Source: Larix kaempferi
Taxonomy: Eukaryota > Streptophyta > Pinopsida > Pinales > Pinaceae
Assembly: GCA_027924585.1 (NCBI GenBank)
Contig: BSBM01001067.1
Coordinates: 6,532,501 to 6,596,500 of the forward strand
Length of the DNA stretch: 64,000 bases
Direction of reading: 5' to 3'
Part shown: piece by piece, positions 22,424 to 32,453 of the stretch
How the letters are laid out: every line of letters starts with the position of its first letter
Position numbering within the stretch: the first letter of the stretch is position 1
Made by a program: the position numbers and the translations under genes
Notes under the pieces: model-generated
Database searches by the model: none
The model's input: only the letters and a program-made list of their open reading frames with translations
Told to the model about the DNA's origin: nothing

Positions 22424-23435
22424 TAGTTACAGGAATCGTGAGTTGAATCGCAATTATTTCGAGTTTGACTCGGATCAGGTGCTAAACGAGCCGAGTTGGA
22501 ACGGCGCGAGTCAGAATTGGATGCCCGCGATTTTAGCTCGAAACTCGGCCACCTGTCGACTGCTCCAAACCTTTAAATCCTTCCCTTTACCACCACTTTC
22601 TCCATCATTTTTCGACGCGTTTTTTTCCCACTCTCGACACTTTTTTTCCCACTTTGGTTTTCGTTTTCGGGGCGGTTTTTTCTTTGGCGCTTTCTCCATT
22701 CATTTTCGGGCAGCAACACTCTCAGCAGAAGCACCCTCCTCCCACTTCTCAAAAGGAGCATCGAGCACTCTCTCGTCTCGATCCGGTCTCTCAAGTCGGG
22801 CACATGACATGGGCTCTGAGTTGTGTTGTCTTCGACGACGGCACACAACGTGGGTTACCGAGTTCTACTTCTGTGTGCGGGCTCCGAGTTTCGAGCAAGG
22901 GCAAGGGCCAATCACGCAGACGTCGTCAAGTTCAACCATTCAACAATTTGCAGTTACAAAGTTACGGGTTACAAATTTTCCATAGGGGTGTTAATTTAAA
23001 TGTATGAATGTATTAATTTAATTATAAAGTTGAACATACTATATATTTAAAATAATAAAACTTATGTCAATTTTATTATATATATAAAATATGTTATAAC
23101 ACTCACATATAATATATATATTGTACATCAATAAATGTTATTAATTGTTATACATATATATATATAATAATTAAATATATAGTTTTAAATATTTTGAAAT
23201 ACATATGGTCGTGAGAATTGATATATTTTGAAATTTGGACATCTATTGATATTTTGCAGTATATGGACATAGCTATTTCGAATATCTACGGAAAATGTTT
23301 TTTTAATTCAAAATACGTGTATATATTTAATTTTTTGTATTTGCTGATTTTTTCACGATTTTTTCCCGATCCGATTCACACTCTTCGCTCTTTTGCCTCG
23401 CCGATTTATTGTCGATTCCGAGTCTGGTAAGTATG
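22424..23435 (-). mobile_element. non-autonomous transposon-like unit with CGG/AAAATCG termini
   Basis: A two-tone segment: a fairly GC-rich half (22440-22980) and an extremely AT-rich half (22985-23350). Read on the minus strand from its right end it has ACTCGGAATCGAC, AATCGGATCGGGAAAAAATCG, then ATACAAAAAATTAAAT. This is the same order of words as the left end of the unit at 51977-53202. The flanks GGGTACACA (22415-22423) and GGGTACATA (23437-23445) could be a 9-bp target duplication with one mismatch, which would suit a Mutator-like element. The 180-codon frame at 22443-22985 is Ser/Phe/Arg-rich low complexity and shows no transposase motif. Boundaries are tentative. Confidence 0.45.
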
Positions 23436-23639
23436 GGGGTACATACTGACACACAATGAGGTCCCGTGGAGCTTTGGAGTGTTTCCTCATGGGAGACCCC
23501 CTGATAGATATCATGAGCATACCCTTGAACTAGGTTGCCCTAGGATCGATGAGGGGAATGGCACGCTTCATAGAGATCCCTCGATGGCCTATCTTTATTA
23601 GGGATATCATTTGATGGGGGGTCAGAGAGCATGATGCTC

Positions 23640-23866
23640 ACCGATCTACTTCTAGACCTCATTTTGGGATTTTGGTCATGCCCTTGGGGTTGACCAACAC
23701 ACTAGTTACTTCAAAGTCACACATGGAGGGGCAGAGCTATTTATTGTTCTTACATAGCAAGGCTTGGGAGGTTCACCTGAGACAGTTAGATGAGGTGAGT
23801 GGCATCTTGGCCACAATGGAGAACTTTCAATTAGACCATGGGATTGGTACACTGAGTACATAGGGG
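23640..23866 (+). pseudogene. Ty3/gypsy reverse transcriptase fragment
   Basis: A short, decayed piece reads HFGILVMPLGLTNTLVTSKS followed after a gap by SKAWEVHLRQLDEVSGIL. This recalls the gypsy RT blocks FxVMPFGLTNAPATF and YSKTWEEHLRHLDEVLxIL; the YxDD block between them is lost. The identity rests on pattern recall of the family and the remainder of pol cannot be followed. Confidence 0.55.
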
Positions 23867-25740
23867 AGATTAGATTGGTTTGCAGGGATTGCAGCTGACA
23901 AATTAGGGGATGACATCATCTCCTATAGAGATTGCACATGTACAAACCCTGAGTCCTCACTTAGGGAGAAGATCACGAGCGCTATGTAGGATTCGCAGTT
24001 GGTAGATTATTCTTGGTATCTACATGAGTATGAGGCACCGCAGGTGGCGAAGCTATTCTCCATAGGAAGGCTTAGACTCCATGGATTATTTGAGCACATA
24101 GACGATGAGTGGGCGAGCAGATCTCTCAATGAAGTTGGGCAAGAGTCGAACATATTGGCAGGCTCAAAGTTGATTCTTTGTACTTGGTTTCCACCGGAGG
24201 ATTGCATCTCGAGGGCTTGGTTCATTTAGACTCTAATGATTATCAACATGGCACGACACCAACCCGTAGGAGTTGGGTTTGCTGCACTCCCCATTTAGTG
24301 GTGGGATCCGAGCATTCATTCAAGCAATGGATTGTTTCAGATGGTAGAGAGGATCGAAAGAGTTGTGACGATGATCAATCCGCTACATTTTGGGGGTGTC
24401 TGTGGAGGAGAGGTTGAGACTTCTTCTTTATGGCAACAGGGGCTTCCTTCCCTGGTATTCAGGATTGAGATTGACAATGGAGCCGCTACAAAGGAGATGG
24501 TCAGTCTCCGCTTTCCGGAGTTTATTCATGGGATGCTTAGGTTTGGAGGCATGATGGAGTAGTCTTCTGAGAAGTTTTTGCAGCTTAGGATTGCTTGGCT
24601 CATCAGGGGCAATCAGATAGATTCTGGTGTTAGTACCAAGCAGACCAGCGCTTGGGGTAGAGGGTGCTTCACATCATTCAGGTTAGTGGGGGACTCGGGT
24701 GACTTCACCTTCTATAGGCAGATTCAAGGTAGGTTTGCATGGAGAAACTTGGTGGATATTCTGTCTGGTCAGCAAGGCAGGTCAAGACCCGGATTGATGC
24801 AGCCTTCGACCATTTCTGAGCGGCCATGGAGGAGCATATTGTTAGATTGCATCACATGTATACTAAGGATGCAAGTTGCGGGGTTTATATGTGCAGAGAT
24901 TCACCGATTATCAGAGTTCATGCAAGTTTCGGTGATTTCCTCGGAGTATAGGGCAACGTGGATGATCAAGTTATCTCTTGAGGTGATGATTAGAGTTCAA
25001 GAGCAGCCCAAAGTTGTTACCAGTGATCGGAGCAGACTTCCTTTGCTAGTATTTGAGATCGAGTATAACAGCAAACTTGTAGACTTCACCTGGTTGCCTA
25101 TGCACTCTACTATTCATAGTGATGGGGTCATCTCTTACATGTATTTCCGCTTGGAGTTCCAAGATAGGTGGACGTTAACGGGGCATGCCATACAACTGGT
25201 GATGATCAAAGTGGCGCAGCAGCCACATGATGGTCTCCTTTTGACGTTAGCCTGGGATCCTGGGATTGCAGTAGTGGACAGTACAGCAGCTGACATGGAG
25301 GCGAGAGTCAACTATCACTTTCAGGAGCTTATCCATATGGTGCAGTGGATTAGTTTCCTAGGTGTAAGACCTTATGAGGGGTGGATACAATGTTTACTGG
25401 CTTGGATGCTTGGGAATCTACAGGATGCTCTTTGTGTCGAAACTACACAGGATAGCGATGGATGTAGTAGGTACTCCATTCTCAGATTGATTTGGGACCC
25501 CGAAATTACAATGACTGGCAATTTAGTGGTTGCTAGAGGTGAGAGGTCCATTATTTATTTTCAGGTGCATGGGAATGGAGGTCTTAGTAGAGAGATTCTC
25601 TGAGGAGCTGGCCAAGCCTACACTGTGGTTGATTACTCTATTTACAGGAGGCTTCCATGAGATCTCTTGTGATGGTACCTCGCAGTACAGTGCTTTGAGC
25701 AGTGGGTGCTACAGATCTCCTAGGATGATTTGGGACCCTA
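23867..25740 (+). other. unrecognised internal part of a gypsy element, including a 341-codon frame
   Basis: It lies between the RT fragment and the C-terminal remnant before the LTR at 25833, so by position it should be pol. The 341-codon frame at 24578-25603 contains SEYRATWMIKLSLEVMIRVQEQ and ISFLGVRPYEGWIQCLLAWM-like stretches, but no integrase HHCC, DD35E or RNase H motif that I can see. I do not recognise it. It may be an out-of-frame reading of decayed pol. Confidence 0.3.
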
Positions 25741-25832
25741 GGATCATCCCTGGATTCAGTTGGTTCAGTTGATGGATAGAGGAGTTGCGTTGGCATTGCT
25801 TGAGGACAAGCCATCTTTGGCGAGGGAGGATT
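25741..25832 (+). pseudogene. C-terminal end of gypsy polyprotein and polypurine tract
   Basis: In one frame this reads ...GRGVALALLEDKPSLAREDL and then a stop, similar to the LEDK-type C-terminus of gypsy polyproteins. The purine-rich GGCGAGGGAGGATT that overlaps it directly precedes the LTR start at 25833, as expected for a polypurine tract. Confidence 0.45.
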
Positions 25833-27432
25833 TGTAATGTCCCGTTTGACCAATTAAGCAGTATCAAGTGACATGCGCAACATTCAGTGCGTAAGTCAAA
25901 ATGCATGCAGCATGCATCACTAAAATTGCATGCATGCATAAGTTAGGTTGCACGCGACATGCAAAAAGCGAGTTGCATGCAAGAATAAAAGAAGTGCATG
26001 CAAAAAGTGAGTTGCATGCAATCAAAAGAGAATAAAAGAAGGCAAATCGACTTTTCTAGGTATCCATTGTTATTATTGTTGATTGAGAATTGGTTTTGAG
26101 AGCTCTGAGAGTTGTTTAGGGTTGAAGGCGAGTGCCTTAGCCGTCAAGTGAATTCGGTAGCGAAATCTATCTACCCTAAACACTTCCATGGATAGATTAT
26201 CCAAATCTATCATGATGCTGCAAAAGACAAGATTGTTTGAATATTGAATTAGAGGTTGAGCTTATTAGAGGCAGGGCACATTTATCCAATTTGGGGCAGC
26301 GCTATTCTCCCATCTGCTGCTTGGTTTACTTAGTGAATCGTGGGCATCATTATCCCTTGAAGGAAGGGCACATTCCATAGAAGTTAGTTGTTGTCTGAGC
26401 AAGGGCGTATCACTTAATTACTAGGACAGATTTCTGCAAGGGCATGTTTCATTGAGCAGCAGCGTTATTGGAAGAAGGGCGCATTAAACCATTGGAGGAG
26501 CAGCCCCTTTCCTTATTAAATCTATGTGGATCAGTGGTGAAGTCGTGAGTATCAAGGGAAGCCTCCATCCCTCACGAGAAGGCAGCGATCCCTGTTTTTT
26601 ATTGGTATTGGGTTCACAAGATAACAGCTCTTCATTATAGCTGCCATATAGCACGTGGAAGTCTGATCTACCATTGAAAGAGGCGTGGGCATCTACAGTA
26701 ATCCAAGCAAGCATCTAAGACAGCGATCCACAATCCTGTAAATCTTCTTTCTCTTGGCATTGATCTTCTAGCTCAAGTCGTGATCCATCATCTTAGGGAT
26801 TCTATCCACTTGCACCATTACCTTCTGAGGGTTGCATGTATGAGAAGAGGACGTGTTCTGCACAAGTGAGCCAAGATCATTACTGTGGCGATTAGCTTGC
26901 ATTCACAGTCAACTCTATATTATTTCCAAGGGTCAAGGCAGCTGCTACCGCCAACTTACACTCGTTCATCTTCACTGCTCAAGCCATTGATTATTACAGC
27001 TGTTGCAACTAGCAAACAGTCCACCTTCAAACATTGTTTTAAGCTTACCAGTGGAGGTCCTTCCACACCAACTATCAGCTGCTACAGTCACCTAATGACC
27101 ATCACCATTTGCTGAGTACAGGTCAGGAGTGTTATGTTATTAATATCTATTTTTATGTGTTGATTGGAGTGATTACTATCTATTACTTGAATAAGCTGGT
27201 TTCGTACATTTCCTTCGGTTTCAAGTTGGGAATATATTTACTTTCATAACAGCTGTCATGGTTGATGAATATGGGTCATAATGTTGTTTTAATTTGGCAT
27301 GGAATTACTCTTGGGGTTAACAAACTATCATGCAAACCCATGCAAGCAACCACAAGTCACCGAATTAACCAATATCGAATAAAGTGAAAGAAACTCAGTA
27401 AGAAGGCAGTTTTCTTTGATTGGGATATTACA
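25833..27432 (+). mobile_element. 1.6-kb gypsy 3' LTR
   Basis: Starts TGTAATGTCCC and ends GGGATATTACA, a near-perfect 11-bp terminal inverted repeat. It is preceded by a polypurine tract and by gypsy polyprotein remains, so it is a 3' LTR. It cuts LINE ORF1 sequence that resumes at 27433. The first 200 bp hold about eight CATGCA motifs (25900-26025). No matching 5' LTR lies in the window; the 5' half of the element was lost or rearranged. Short frames inside it are not genes. Confidence 0.75.
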
Positions 27433-28095
27433 GCAAAGGACTTCCAGACAAAGTGGTGCTAAAACTTGGCAATTTTAGATGGATGAAGATTTTGGATTAT
27501 GAAAATACAGCATTTCAATGTCGCATTTGCCATGATATGGGTTATTTACAGGAACCTTGTCCTCAAGCTCATTATCCTTCCAAGAGGAAAAAGAAACATT
27601 CTTTTAAATCCGAAAGTTGGCATCCTTATGAGCCTCCCCTTGCGGATGATAAAGATGATAAGGGCTCAACAGATTTGCAAGTTTCAGAATTAGAGAGATT
27701 TAAATGATGGAACAGAAGTTCAAAATGAGGAGGTAAACCGTAAAACAGAATTTTGAGGTTAATGAGGAAGAAATGAATGAAATGGTTCCCCCCTCTCGTC
27801 AGATGGTAGCACTTGAAGGAACAGTTGGTGGAATATAGAGATCCCATGAATCTGACACTTTTGAGTCTGATAAAGAACAACCAGTGATTCAGATTCAAAA
27901 TGATGATGTATGCTTGACCATAGAGGGACCACAGGTTTGGACAGAGGTTAAAAAAGGAAAGGGAAAAAAGGTTGGTTGGAGAAAAATGTTCTTCATTAGT
28001 CTATGATCACTTTTATGTGGTTGTTATTAGTTCTGATATATGAATCCTTCAGAATATTTTTTAAAATACTCTTGAAGCATCAAGAGTATCAATTT
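27433..28095 (+). pseudogene. LINE ORF1 fragment (DUF4283-type C-terminus with zinc knuckle)
   Basis: Reads LPDKVVLKLGNFRWMKILDYENTAFQCRICHDMGYLQEPCP, i.e. the segment after DUF4283 that leads into a CCHC zinc knuckle; the knuckle His is Tyr here. A PQVWTEVKKGKGKK block follows at about 27930-27975, as in related plant LINE ORF1 proteins. The gypsy LTR at 25833-27432 cuts its 5' side. It is a different LINE lineage from the one beginning near 28100, whose ORF1 has no DUF4283. Confidence 0.65.
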
Positions 28096-28534
28096 GCAAC
28101 CTGGAGTCAAGTCGCATGAACCTGCGTCGTCGATTCACAGATGAAAAGCCACGGGTTGCTGGGGAGTAGTTACGGGACTGTCTCGTCAACCCGAATCAGG
28201 CCTCCCGTTGAAGATTAGCCACCGACGCAGCGTCGAAGCTTGCTTTCCCTACCGCCGCTGGTCCAACTCACCGCGATTGAAGACTAGCATTATTTGACCG
28301 TGTGAAGAAAGCAGTAACTCGAACTGTTGGAGTTAAAGTTATGATAGGACAGAGACCTGAATCTCACCTCCACAGACCTAGCAAATTGTTGATTTTAATA
28401 GTCACAAAAATCGATTTTGGGGGTTTGAGAAATTTCAGGTCTATTCAAGCCCATTGAATCAAGAGGGACCGGCAAAATTGTGGGACTTATCTACAATTTA
28501 GCGGGAGCAATCACACCGCTGTAGATTTTGAGGG
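28096..28534 (+). mobile_element. LINE 5' untranslated region
   Basis: GC-richer non-coding sequence leading to the ATG at 28547 of the next LINE ORF1. It is plausibly the internal-promoter leader of a nearly full-length LINE. The exact 5' end is unknown. Confidence 0.4.
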
Positions 28535-29345
28535 TTGTGGGGATCGATGGACTCTACACAGCCAGAGGACATGGAGCTCAATTTCTGCAACAGAGGCTAC
28601 CTTGAGTACTTCAACAGCTGCAACAAGAACCAAGGATCAGTTTACAGCCCCACGGACATAGCTTTGGAGTTGGACTTCTCATTCTGGGTCTCCCAAGTTA
28701 AAAATCTGCTAAAACAGACAGAATTCCTGGAAATCGAAAACCGCAAATGTCATTCTAACCTCCAACAAGCTCAACATGAAATACTCACCCTCTCGAACCA
28801 AGTATCTGAAGTGGAACTGGAAAACCTCTCCCTCAAGAAATTACTGGATGATGGGAATGCAGTGGAAAACCTCCAACCCCCAAAAATGATGCCTTGCATG
28901 TCGAAATCCTCGACCTTAAAAACAAACATGAGGAGATCTGACAACAAGAAGTTACTTTCAAACAAGAGACAGAAACACACATTAAATCTTGGGCGGAGAC
29001 AGTTAGTGGTGGGGATCTTGGGCGGAGACAGTTAGTGGTGGGGATAAAACCCCTCTTGTTGCAATCGAAGAAGTTGTCCAAGCCAAGCTACTTGAAGAGC
29101 GTAATCGGCGTGCTCGTGAATTGAATTTGAAGATCAGAGGGCTTCCCTTACCCTCTCCTTCTCAGGATCCCATACAAGTTGGTGGCATGTTTCTCCGAGA
29201 TTACCTCGAGCTTACCGATATTCCTCTTGAGAGAGCTTGGTTTGGTCACAATTGTACATTGTTTATCCAATTCAGATCACGAGGTGACAGACTTCGGGCT
29301 CTTCGGGCTAAGCATAGGTTGTTCTCTCTCCTACTAAGATTTTTC
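28535..29345 (+). pseudogene. LINE ORF1-like protein (coiled coil plus RRM-like fold)
   Basis: The first frame (28535-29035; likely ATG at 28547, MDSTQPEDMELN) has a strong coiled coil in about residues 55-110 (heptads of Leu/Ile with Glu/Lys, e.g. ILTLSNQVSEVELENLSLKK). After a frameshift, 29121-29345 reads LKIRGLPLPSPSQDPIQ, FLRDYLELTDIPLERAWF and CTLFIQFRSRGDRLRALRAK. This resembles the RRM-like and C-terminal RNA-binding part of L1-type ORF1 proteins. A 30-bp direct repeat (CTTGGGCGGAGACAGTTAG twice, 28987-29044) sits at the frameshift. It would bind LINE RNA. Domain naming is by pattern only. Confidence 0.6.
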
Positions 29346-29530
29346 TAGATCCTAATCTTACTAGGTCCCAAGTGGCAAAGCTTAAACGCTCTAAGAAGCT
29401 GGTTGTGGCAGCTCGCTAGGCAGGAAAATGGGCAGTCATTCGAGACCTCCGAACCATCATTCGCGATTCCCCACCTCTGGGGTACTCTCGGCCTAGGTTC
29501 TCTAAATGACTAGCTAGATGGAGGAGATGG

Positions 29531-29838
29531 CATGGAAGTGGGATCGCAGTGGGATGTTGAAACGGTAATGGTCTTTTTGGTCTTTGTCAGGCATGCTACA
29601 AGATGTGCTTGGTTCTTCATATCTCCTTTTTATTACTGAGACTCATGAGAGTCCAATCAAGCCACTTCCGGAAATTACAGGTTATCATTGGTTTTCTACT
29701 TTTCGTCATGAAACACGGTTTTCCGGTGGGGTCCGAAGCTCTAGTGGTGTGGCATGCTTAGTACAGGAGTCTCTTCGAGGTAGAGTTTCTTTGGTCACAG
29801 CAGATAAGTTTGCTAGGTTTATGTGGGTCCACAACTTG
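29531..29838 (+). pseudogene. LINE APE endonuclease, N-terminal part
   Basis: Reads LFITETHES with the catalytic Glu of the EEP/APE endonuclease fold, then GYHWFSTFRHETRFSGGVR and SSGVACLVQESLRGRVS. The frame stops at 29839, where a 1.4-kb LTR-type insertion begins after a short duplicated segment. The rest of the domain is at 31290-31600. This endonuclease nicks target DNA for target-primed reverse transcription. Confidence 0.8.
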
Positions 29839-29841
29839 TAG

Positions 29842-31276
29842 ATTACCCCCTCTCTCCAGAGATATCTTCAGTGCAGAGTGTTACTTTCCCCCGAATGAGC
29901 TAGACAACCTGTAGGTGTTCACTAAAGTAAACCCACAACCTAATGAGAAACCTGATGAGAGCAAACCCCTGATGAGAACTGAGTTGGCTTCAAAGTCCAA
30001 CACATCTCATAACCTGAAAAATCCTGACAAATCTGAATGCGCCAAGCAAACATGCAGAAGAATCATCCATCTTTTGCAAGATCCGAAGATCATCCATGTA
30101 AAGTCCGAATACTATGAAGTGAACATATAAGTTCACAAAAATGCTCTCAGAAAATGACACAACAAAAAAATTTGTTAAAAAATCTGTGTTGAAAATGATA
30201 GCTCAGGATGTCCTTTCATACGATGATGCCTAGTATGAAAGGGGCATTAAAGATGTCTCTCTAGAAAAGTGCCTTTAGGGAATAAAGTGATTTTCTGTCA
30301 TAAGGTAAAAGTGACTTTATAATTATAATGTGACTTTATGTTATAAAGTGTAAAAGTGATATTTTATATTATTAATGACTTAAATGTATTTAATGAGAAG
30401 TTAAATCCTAACAATTAATGATGAGAGTGAATCTCATTCATTGGATCAAAAGTAGTTTTGGAAGTTAGGTTTAGGTCATTGAATGTGCAAATATAAAATA
30501 TATTCTTCTAGAGAGAGGGCATGGTAATGTGTGAGATACACATGATCATTGTGTGAGAAACACAAGAACATTCATGAGATCATTGAATGCAGAGAGAGGA
30601 AGAGAGCAAGAAGACAGTTTGATAGCAGCTTGAGAGGGGGTGATATTCCCAAGGCAAGAAGAAGGCACACATATCGATATATTCCCATTACTAAATGCAG
30701 CCGTACAGTTCAGATTGAAGAGGTCGTACAGTCATTAATGGTTCAGATTTTGAGCAAAATTATCGAGGTAAATCTGCTGTTGTTTGGTTTCTTTACTGCT
30801 GAAAGTATTTATTACAGTCTGCACACAAACCGAGACAAGGTATTGCTGATACAACATACCGTACAGGCAGCACGGCTGTACTGTTCTTTTGGGCACGGTT
30901 TCCAAAGTTGCAGTGTTGGGTTGAGAAAAGTATGAGTATACTTGTGTTGGCCACTCAAGGTGTTTGACTGTAAATTATTTTCTGAGAAAGAATAAAAACT
31001 CTCTTCTTCACTCGTTTTCCCTTAGGGGTTTTTCTAGGGTCATTGGACCAAATCTGAAAGTGTTCACTGTGTTTACTGTTTGCTGATTATTATTGTTTTC
31101 CACTGCAAAATAGATTTGGCACATGTGTTTCAGCTTTCTAGTTGCTTTGGAATTTGTGCATGAGAGTTGCAGTTAATATTGTAACTTATTAAAACTGAAA
31201 TCATTGTTAATGCCAAGTGTTTGACGAAATCCTTGAATGAGAAATTTAATGATTTTGTGGGTTAAAAAGTTAATAA
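29842..31276 (+). mobile_element. copia-like LTR remnant inserted in the LINE endonuclease
   Basis: The LINE frame is cut here. About 50 bp of LINE sequence (ATTACCCCCTCTCTCCAGAG...) stands on both sides, at 29842-29890 and 31277-31325. Within the insert, an LTR-like segment starts TGTTGAAAATGATAG near 30191. It shares the GGGGTTTTTCTAGGGTCATTGG signature with the LTRs at 42942-44108 and 54082-55170, and GAGCAAAATTATCGAGG-type words. The 300 bp before it may be copia internal sequence. Its ends and the long flanking duplication do not fit a simple LTR insertion. Confidence 0.5.
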
Positions 31277-31600
31277 TTACCCCCTCTCTCCAGAGATATC
31301 TTCAGTGCAGTATGTTATTTTCCCCCAACCTCACCACAGTTCGTTGTACATGGCAAACTTGACAATGACTCATACTTGGATCTATACCCTGGCATCATCC
31401 AACATTCCGCAGTGGGAGATGTCATCCTATTGGGTGACTTTAATGCACGCACCAGAGCCCTCCAGGTACCTCTTCATGATCGTTCTGAGGACGTGTTCTG
31501 TGTTGAGGAGATCGATCTTGTTTCTATGGGACTTCAACGATGGCCTGATGATATATTAGGGCCTCTGACAGGGTATGGCAGGCACCTCCTATGACTTGGT
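31277..31600 (+). pseudogene. LINE APE endonuclease, C-terminal part
   Basis: Continues the endonuclease from 29838: RDIFSAVCYFPP, LDLYPGIIQHSAVGDVILLGDFNARTRAL. GDFNART holds the catalytic Asp and Asn of the fold. Frameshifts follow near 31600, where a degraded linker starts. Confidence 0.8.
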
Positions 31601-32453
31601 GAATCCCACAAGCTACTGATCCGTAATGGTCTCCCCTCCTTCCCAGCTTCCCACTCTTTCACTTGTCACCCTCATGGTGGTGGTCAAAGTGGTGGATTAT
31701 GTCCTTTTCAATCAAGACCTTTTCCCCTTCATTCATCACTTCATCGTAACCCCCATCCCTCTTGTTGATCATGCTCTCCTCTCCTTCTCCCTCCAGATTG
31801 ACCCCCCCCAACTCCACCATGGGGTACACCTCGGACTAATATTCTCTTTGTTGAGGGAGACCCTGACACCTTTACTTCCACCCTCCACAAGACACTCCCT
31901 TTTGTATCTCGATTTGCTTCCCTTAATTCCACCTCCGCTAAGTACACTTGTCTTTCCTCTATCATCTGGGAGACTGCCCTCCAAATCTACCCACACTCTA
32001 CTCGATTTGCCCCCCTCCCCCAAAATCCTGGATGCTACCCAATGAACCGGTGTTACGACGATGATTGCAAGCACCTCCACACCCAACTTCGGTATGCTTT
32101 CAACCATGGCCACCCTTCCTACCCAGCTCTCAAAGCTTCCTATCGTCGTCGTCTCCTTCACCACAAGAAACTCCTCTTCATTTCTTGTAGGCGACGAGAG
32201 CTGAGTACTTCCCTTACTCATTCCCCTAAACATTTATGGCGTACCGTACCATCTTTCCTCACCACTCCCTCTCCCACCTGATCTTGATCCGAAATCCATG
32301 TTCTCTCACACCTCTTGTCTCTATGATATCTCGGGGAAAACCCTTATCCAAATTACCTCTCCCCCCTCCTCTTGTTATCTTTTCACCCCCCATGATGTCT
32401 GCGAGGCTGTTTGGTCCATGAGTTCTAGCAGAGCAGCAGATGACGAAGGGTTC
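31601..32453 (+). pseudogene. LINE linker and reverse transcriptase N-terminal part
   Basis: After a Pro/Ser-rich, frame-broken segment, 32042-32235 reads CYDDDCKHLHTQLRYAF, ALKASYRRRLLHHKK and SPKHLWRTV, the spacer before the RT core in LINE ORF2. At 32400-32453 EAVWSMSSSRAADDEG matches the K-A-x-G-x-D-G entry to the RT palm. The sequence is cut exactly here by the gypsy element 32454-42201 and continues at 42202. Confidence 0.75.

Noticed and set aside
22443-22985. 180-codon open frame as a host gene
   Set aside because: Low-complexity Ser/Phe/Arg composition, no domain, and located inside a transposon-like unit.
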